Source: Bacillota bacterium
Lineage (GTDB): Bacteria > Bacillota > Clostridia > Clostridiales > Clostridiaceae
Length of the DNA stretch: 8,681 nucleotides
Assembly (NCBI GenBank): GCA_023451395.1
Contig: JAEXZL010000096.1
Coordinates: 1-8,681 of the forward strand
Reading direction: 5' to 3'
Position numbers and translations under genes: made by a program. Each line of letters starts with the position of its first letter. Within the stretch, counting starts at the first letter, position 1. Below are positions 5,075-8,681 of this stretch, one piece after another. A model generated the notes under the pieces. That model saw only the letters and a list, made by a program, of their open reading frames with translations. It did no database searches and was not told where the DNA came from.

Positions 5075-5924
5075 GGGGAATAAAGATGCTAAAGCATTAA
5101 ATGATAACAGTAAAGTAAGTATAGCTCTCTATTCTCCACGAAAATATCTTTCCATAATTAAAATCACCTTGGAAAATAAGCTGGTATACTTTTGGGATTT
5201 AATCGGAAATAATATGTTTTTCATCTTTATAATTTTTGTTTATTTAATGCTATGGAAGAGGATATATGGACAGGGGGATACTTCCCTGGGAGAGCTAAGC
5301 TTAAACCAAATGATTTGGTATCTTATTGTAACAGAAATAATAACCTTATCAAGAGCTAGTATACCCTTTGAGGTAAGCAGAGAAGTGAAAAGTGGCAACA
5401 TAGCTTATCTAATTAGCAGACCTTATAATTATATAAGCTACTGCTTCTCATGTTTTTTAGGAGAAATGGGTATTAAGCTAGCAGCCAATTGTCTTCTTGG
5501 CATAATTATCGGAATAGTGTATGTAGGCCCTCTTAAAACATTTTATTTCCCAGCTCTACCTTTAGTTATTATATCTATACTTTTAGGGGCTAGCTTAAAT
5601 TTTTTTATTTATATGCTGCTATCCTTAAGTGCCTTTTGGCTAGAGGATAACAACGCCTTTTTTTGGATTTATTCTAAACTTATTTTTACCCTTGGAGGTA
5701 TGCTCGTTCCTATTGATCTTTTTCCTATCTGGCTTCAGGGACTTTCAAAATATCTTCCTTTCGCCTATGTAACCTATGTTCCTGCAAAACTGGCAGTAGA
5801 TTTTAGAGGCTTACAAAGTATAAAGGCTGTGGGTATACAGTTTATATATCTTATTATTTTTGGAATAATTACTTACTGGGTTTATGGAAAGGGGGTAAAG
5901 AAATTAAATGTTAATGGAGGTTAA
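5061..5924 (+). CDS. ABC-2 type exporter, first permease subunit (COG4587-like)
   Basis: Integral membrane subunit that should pair with the second permease and the upstream ATPase. About six hydrophobic segments are seen, near residues 49-66, 84-97, 136-156, 163-187, 203-223 and 258-275 (287 aa). SGNIAYLISRPYNY (111-124) matches the cytosolic G-x-I-x-x-L-L-x-R-P motif typical of this family and likely to contact the ATPase. I choose the ATG at 5061 over an in-frame GTG at 5052. AAGGAG (5045-5050) is ten bases from the ATG but only one from the GTG, and GAGG at 5054-5057 lies even closer to the ATG. The start lies inside the ATPase gene (14-base overlap), and the end overlaps the next start by 17 bases, so the subunits are translationally coupled. 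The first 25 residues are polar and probably cytosolic. Confidence 0.88.
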   Translation: MEKNKGNKDAKALNDNSKVSIALYSPRKYLSIIKITLENKLVYFWDLIGNNMFFIFIIFVYLMLWKRIYGQGDTSLGELSLNQMIWYLIVTEIITLSRASIPFEVSREVKSGNIAYLISRPYNYISYCFSCFLGEMGIKLAANCLLGIIIGIVYVGPLKTFYFPALPLVIISILLGASLNFFIYMLLSLSAFWLEDNNAFFWIYSKLIFTLGGMLVPIDLFPIWLQGLSKYLPFAYVTYVPAKLAVDFRGLQSIKAVGIQFIYLIIFGIITYWVYGKGVKKLNVNGG

Positions 5925-6705
5925 AAAGAGTTTAAAACTCATAGGATGGTATTTTAAATTTAATCTATCCTCAGTAATGGAATATAGGGCAAGTTTTCTC
6001 CTTCAGAGCTTCGGGATGATATTAAACAACGCTTCCTTCATATTCTTTTGGTGGATATTGTTCAGTAATGTAAGTGATATTGGAGGCTATGGTTTTTCAG
6101 AGGTTATGCTCCTTTGGGCTCTTATGTCCTCAGGGTTTGGCTTATCCTTTATCTTCTTTTGAAATATAAGAGAGATGTGTAAAATGATACAGCAGGGGGA
6201 GCTTGATACCTATCTTCTTCAGCCTAAGGAGCCCCTAATAAATATACTTTCCTCAAAAACAGTTGTATCTGCTTGGGGAGATTTCCTCTATGGAATAATT
6301 TTATTTATAATACTTAAGGGCTTTAACATAAAAGGCATTATGCTGTTTTTGCTTTTTTCAATAACAGCAGCCTTAATTTTTGCTTCTGTTATGGTGACTG
6401 TTAATTCTCTAAGCTTTTACACCGGAAGCTCCGAAGCCTTAGCTAATATGGTATCTGAATTTCTTATAACTTTCAGCATCTATCCTGAAGGTATATTTCA
6501 AGGACCAGTTAGGGTGGTTCTATATTCAGTAATACCTACAGCTTTTATGGTATATCTTCCTGCAGGAGTTATTGATAACTTTCATATGGGATATTTGCTC
6601 CTTGTACTGGCTGCAGCTGTAAGTTGGATAGCTATAGCTTACTGGATGTTCTATAAAGGCCTTAAGAAATATGAGTCAGGAAATTTGATCATTAGCAAGC
6701 TTTAA
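5908..6705 (+). pseudogene. ABC-2 type exporter, second permease subunit (COG3694-like), interrupted by in-frame TGA at codon 85
   Basis: The two reading frames 5908-6162 (84 aa) and 6175-6705 (176 aa) are in the same phase and together give about 265 codons, the normal length of this permease family. Only the TGA at 6160-6162 separates them. Across the stop the text reads GFGLSFIFF, stop, NIREMCKMIQQGELDTYLLQPKEP. Relatives, as I recall, have FFGN there, so a GGA-to-TGA change is the simplest explanation. The GELDTYLLQPKEP segment is the family's conserved cytosolic loop. Membrane segments lie around residues 31-52 and 64-84 before the stop, with several more after it. The start overlaps the previous gene by 17 bases; GGGGG at 5891-5895 is a ribosome site for ATG 5908. 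Restart at ATG 6175 or 6184 is possible, but the SD-like AGAGAG at 6169-6174 is weak. It could be a pseudogene, a sequencing error or a read-through case; neither half alone resembles a full subunit. Confidence 0.8.
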
Positions 6706-6714
6706 TAACAAAAA

Positions 6715-6760
6715 GAGGTTAGGATATTACTGTAATAGAGTGTATCCTAACCTCATTCTT
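6715..6760. terminator. Bidirectional terminator after the ABC operon
   Basis: GAGGTTAGGATA (6715-6726) and TATCCTAACCTC (6743-6754) form a perfect 12-bp stem with a 16-base loop. The plus strand continues ATTCTTTAAT, a modest U tail. The minus strand continues TTTTTGTTATT, a better tail for the convergent gene ending at 6774. Confidence 0.85.
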
Positions 6761-6773
6761 TAATAATATTTTA

Positions 6774-7043
6774 TTATAGGGGAATAACTGCTATTGGTAA
6801 GTTATCATTGGGGACAGGTAATTTCTCAGGACCCCAATAATCATTCTTTATGGGTACGCGCCTTTCCCCTTTATTATCATCCGCAGGTTTTAATATATTA
6901 TCAGAAAGCTCTTTTTCTTTACTTGGATTTGTTACTTTGAGAAACCGATTTTCATGATCACTATATAGCTTGAAGGAAATAAAGGCGATGAAAATAGTAA
7001 AGCACAAATAAACTAGATGCTTATCTTTAATCTTTATTTTCAT
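6774..7043 (-). CDS. Small single-helix membrane-anchored protein of unknown function (89 aa)
   Basis: Not recognised as a family. I choose the ATG at 7041-7043 (MKIKIKDKHLVYLCF) rather than the in-frame ATG 30 bases upstream. AAGGAGG on the minus strand (7050-7056) is at the right distance from it and lies inside the longer frame. The lysine-rich start is followed by one hydrophobic helix (residues about 9-25, LVYLCFTIFIAFISF). The polar tail is rich in Asp, Asn, Lys and Pro, with the text NDYWGPEKLPVPNDN, and is expected outside the cell. There is no lipobox cysteine. It is a single gene, convergent with the ABC operon and sharing its terminator, and divergent from the tandem GNAT gene. TATACT on the minus strand (7073-7078) could be a -10, but no good -35 is seen. 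Confidence 0.68.
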   Translation of the reverse strand: MKIKIKDKHLVYLCFTIFIAFISFKLYSDHENRFLKVTNPSKEKELSDNILKPADDNKGERRVPIKNDYWGPEKLPVPNDNLPIAVIPL

Positions 7044-7186
7044 AAAATACCTCCTTAAAATGATTAAAATCAAGTATATAATTAATATGATTTTTCACCT
7101 TAACTTATGAGAATTTTATAAAGATAAGAGCTAGAGTTAATATATCTATATTATGTAAATTATGGTATATTAAGTATGAGTAGTGT

Positions 7187-7195
7187 TGTTATAAT
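7187..7195 (+). promoter_or_regulatory. Extended -10 promoter of the GNAT/zinc-ribbon unit
   Basis: TGT directly followed by a consensus TATAAT (7190-7195) forms an extended -10 element; no good -35 lies 17 bases upstream. Transcription would start near 7202, leaving a leader of about 28 bases before the ATG at 7230. The rest of the 7074-7186 stretch is very AT-rich with nothing else recognisable. Confidence 0.45.
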
Positions 7196-7229
7196 GATTA
7201 TAAAATAGATTTATTTAAGGGGATTGCAA

Positions 7230-8186
7230 ATGTATAATAGGATAATTATTGAACAAATAAATGATAATCATGTTTTAGATTCATTAAAGCTTTGGGAATT
7301 ACAATTATCGCATTTTTGCTCAAAGATGGACATGTTCTCATATTGGAAAAACAATGTTGCTGATGCTTTTAATTCTATAAAGGCTCACGCTAAAGGCGGA
7401 AGAGGGGTAATAGCTAAGATAGAAGATGAGATAGTTGGATATCTTGTATATGATGATTTTAATTTTCATGGAAAGCATAGTGCCTTTGTCCCTTTTATAG
7501 GCAATGCAGCAGTTACTCATAATAGAGATTATATATATTTATCAATGTATAGAGAACTTTCAAAAATATGGGTGGAGAAGGGAATTAGAAGTCATTATTT
7601 AACTATCAGTACAGAGGATGTTGACGTAAAATCTGCATTATTTGATGTGGGATTTGGCTCGTACCTTATTGATGCTTTTGCTAAACCAAAGCCTAAAGCA
7701 GACATCTTAAGTAGTGATATTTATATTGAAAAGGCTGAGCTAGGTGATTTATATGAGTTATATGAAGTTGTGAGGGAATCAGAAGCTTACTATGCTCAAC
7801 CTCCAATATTTCTTAAAAGAGAAGAGATTACAGTAAATGAATTAAGTGAAATCATAAAAAGCGGTAACGTGTTTATTGCAAAGGATAAAGGAAAGATTGT
7901 TGGGTTTATAAATCTATCGGTTTCAGATAGTAATGATATTTTAAGCATGAGTGCAAAGGGCTTTGGCCAGCTTGATGAGATTGGTGCTTATATAGGAAAG
8001 GATTATAGAAATAAAAATATTGGTAATTTACTTATTAATAGAGTTTTTGAGTATTCAATGGAAAATCAAATACCTTGTATTCATGTTGACTTTGAAACAG
8101 CTAATATGTATGCAAACAAGTTTTGGAGAAAGCACTTTAAACCGGGATTTATATCCTTAAAAAGAACTATTCATTCAGATATATAA
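7230..8186 (+). CDS. Tandem GNAT-domain N-acetyltransferase (318 aa)
   Basis: Predicted cytosolic acetyl-CoA-dependent acyltransferase with two GNAT folds. The N-terminal half (about 1-150) keeps the shape of a GNAT domain (GRGVIAKIEDEIVGYLVYDD at 58-76) but lacks a clear acetyl-CoA loop. The C-terminal half (about 163-318) has strand VFIAKDKGKIVGFINLSV, then IGAYIGKDYRNKNIGNLLI with R260 and G265 of the Q/R-x-x-G-x-G/A loop (one position relaxed), and CIHVDFETANMYANKFWRK, where the typical Asn-x-x-A-x-x-F-W helix caps the fold. Substrate unknown; such doubled proteins are common in Firmicutes. I choose ATG 7230, seven bases after AAGGGG (7217-7222), over an in-frame TTG at 7224 that would leave one base of spacing. 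The zinc-ribbon gene follows after 23 bases with no terminator between, so they form one unit. Confidence 0.88.
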   Translation: MYNRIIIEQINDNHVLDSLKLWELQLSHFCSKMDMFSYWKNNVADAFNSIKAHAKGGRGVIAKIEDEIVGYLVYDDFNFHGKHSAFVPFIGNAAVTHNRDYIYLSMYRELSKIWVEKGIRSHYLTISTEDVDVKSALFDVGFGSYLIDAFAKPKPKADILSSDIYIEKAELGDLYELYEVVRESEAYYAQPPIFLKREEITVNELSEIIKSGNVFIAKDKGKIVGFINLSVSDSNDILSMSAKGFGQLDEIGAYIGKDYRNKNIGNLLINRVFEYSMENQIPCIHVDFETANMYANKFWRKHFKPGFISLKRTIHSDI

Positions 8187-8209
8187 TAAGATTTTAAAGG
8201 GGGATAGTT

Positions 8210-8404
8210 ATGGCATGTCCAAGGTGTAAAAGTGAGAGAATTGAAAATGGTAGAATAAATGGCCAGTATGAAGTTCTATTTGAGGCGGATTCTTCTACCT
8301 TTTTTCATTCAAAAAAATCGTCAATTTCAGCAAAAGTGTGTTTAGACTGTGGTAATATTTTTGACCTTAAAGCTGATGAGCTAAAGAAGCTAAATAAAAC
8401 TTAA
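8210..8404 (+). CDS. Small zinc-ribbon protein (64 aa)
   Basis: Two CxxC pairs, C3-P-R-C6 and C44-L-D-C47, frame a short beta-rich middle and should bind one zinc ion, as in zinc-ribbon nucleic-acid-binding or protein-interaction modules. The C-terminal residues 52-64 (LKADELKKLNKT) look helical. There is no membrane segment or signal. The ribosome site AAGGGGG (8197-8203) is six bases before the ATG. It is the second gene of a unit with the tandem GNAT protein and is followed by a strong terminator. A partner or target cannot be named from the sequence. Length and motif spacing are complete, with nothing broken. Confidence 0.82.
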   Translation: MACPRCKSERIENGRINGQYEVLFEADSSTFFHSKKSSISAKVCLDCGNIFDLKADELKKLNKT

Positions 8405-8415
8405 AGTACATTTAT

Positions 8416-8460
8416 AGAAATACCGAATTATTCAAAGTGAATAAAAGGTATTTCTTATTT
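8416..8460 (+). terminator. Terminator of the GNAT/zinc-ribbon unit
   Basis: AGAAATACC (8416-8424) pairs perfectly with GGTATTTCT (8447-8455). Inside it TTATTC and GAATAA extend the hairpin around a 5-base loop. TTATTTT follows. The hairpin begins 11 bases after the zinc-ribbon stop. Confidence 0.85.
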
Positions 8461-8522
8461 TGCAATTTGATTTATATGTGGCAGAAACCTTCTTTAAGAT
8501 TCAATAATATGGCATTAAAACA

Positions 8523-8531
8523 TGTTATAAT
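8523..8531 (+). promoter_or_regulatory. Extended -10 promoter of the flavodoxin-like gene
   Basis: TGT followed by consensus TATAAT (8526-8531) gives an extended -10, with TTCAAT at 8500-8505 as a poor -35 at 20 bases. The start would be near 8538, leaving about 37 bases before the ATG at 8575. Confidence 0.45.
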
Positions 8532-8574
8532 TTATTTAATACAAGAAATAAATGAGAATTTGAGAGGATAGAAA

Positions 8575-8681
8575 ATGAAGGATGGAATTAGAAAGATCAT
8601 CGTTATTTACAAATCAAAAACAGGATTTACCAAAAGGTATGCCGAACTAATATCATCGGATCTTGGTTGCGAGATAAGATC
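8575..8681 (+). CDS. Flavodoxin-like protein, N-terminal fragment (cut by window edge)
   Basis: Only the first 35 codons are inside the window. The text MKDGIRKIIVIYKSKTGFTKRYAELI begins with the first beta-strand of a flavodoxin fold (IIVIY), followed by the phosphate-binding loop KSKTGFTKRYA for FMN and the first helix. The S-K-T-G-F-T-K-R-Y-A form is typical of flavodoxin-domain oxidoreductases of clostridia (Flavodoxin_5-like, related to protoporphyrinogen oxidase HemG) rather than of classical electron-carrier flavodoxins with T-G-N-T. GAGAGG (8562-8567) is a ribosome site seven bases before the ATG. The gene has its own promoter after the preceding terminator. Its exact redox role cannot be told from this fragment. 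Confidence 0.8.
   Translation, partial: MKDGIRKIIVIYKSKTGFTKRYAELISSDLGCEIR

Noticed and set aside
6160..6162. TGA read as selenocysteine or as a sense codon
   Set aside because: Permeases of this family have no known selenocysteine, the expected residue is Gly, no obvious selenocysteine hairpin follows, and tryptophans in the window all use TGG.

Overview
The window is AT-rich DNA with Shine-Dalgarno sites of the AAGGAG/GGAGG type, short leaders and U-tailed hairpin terminators. Its proteins (UppP, an ABC-2 type exporter, GNAT acetyltransferases, a lipoprotein) suggest a low-GC Firmicute, most likely a Clostridium-like anaerobe. This is judged from base composition and protein style, not from any database search. 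All nine intact genes whose ends lie in the window stop with TAA or TAG. It looks like ordinary chromosome: no rRNA, tRNA, transposase, phage gene or CRISPR array is visible.

Left part (1-2460). A GNAT acetyltransferase gene enters from the left edge. Its reading frame runs directly into the first residues of a decayed ASCH-domain gene, which is frameshifted and internally deleted. A small lysine-rich protein of unknown function (1071-1322) follows, then a stand-alone uppP gene for undecaprenyl-diphosphate phosphatase (1529-2341). Two 25-bp direct repeats carrying the palindrome GGTGCCAGGCACC sit just after uppP, followed by a bidirectional terminator.

Middle part (2461-4072). A three-helix membrane protein on the minus strand and a lipoprotein on the plus strand are divergently transcribed. 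The region between them holds three 13-bp tandem repeats and a perfect 17-bp palindrome. After the lipoprotein terminator, a 440-bp non-coding stretch holds a promoter, a candidate ykkC-class riboswitch and a U-tailed terminator that shares sequence with the 3' end of the aptamer.

Exporter operon (4073-6705). The riboswitch precedes an ATPase and two ABC-2 type permeases whose coding regions overlap. The second permease is interrupted by one in-frame TGA at codon 85, where a glycine is expected; otherwise the frame is intact over about 265 codons. If the TGA is real and not read through, the exporter lacks one of its two membrane subunits. A perfect 12-bp stem terminates this operon and the convergent minus-strand gene.

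Right part (6774-8681). It contains a minus-strand single-helix secreted or membrane-anchored peptide, a two-gene unit of a tandem-GNAT protein and a zinc-ribbon protein, a terminator, and the first 35 codons of a flavodoxin-like gene with its own extended -10 promoter.

The two observations most worth following are the ykkC-class RNA in front of an uncharacterised ABC-2 exporter, and the nonsense codon in that exporter's last subunit.
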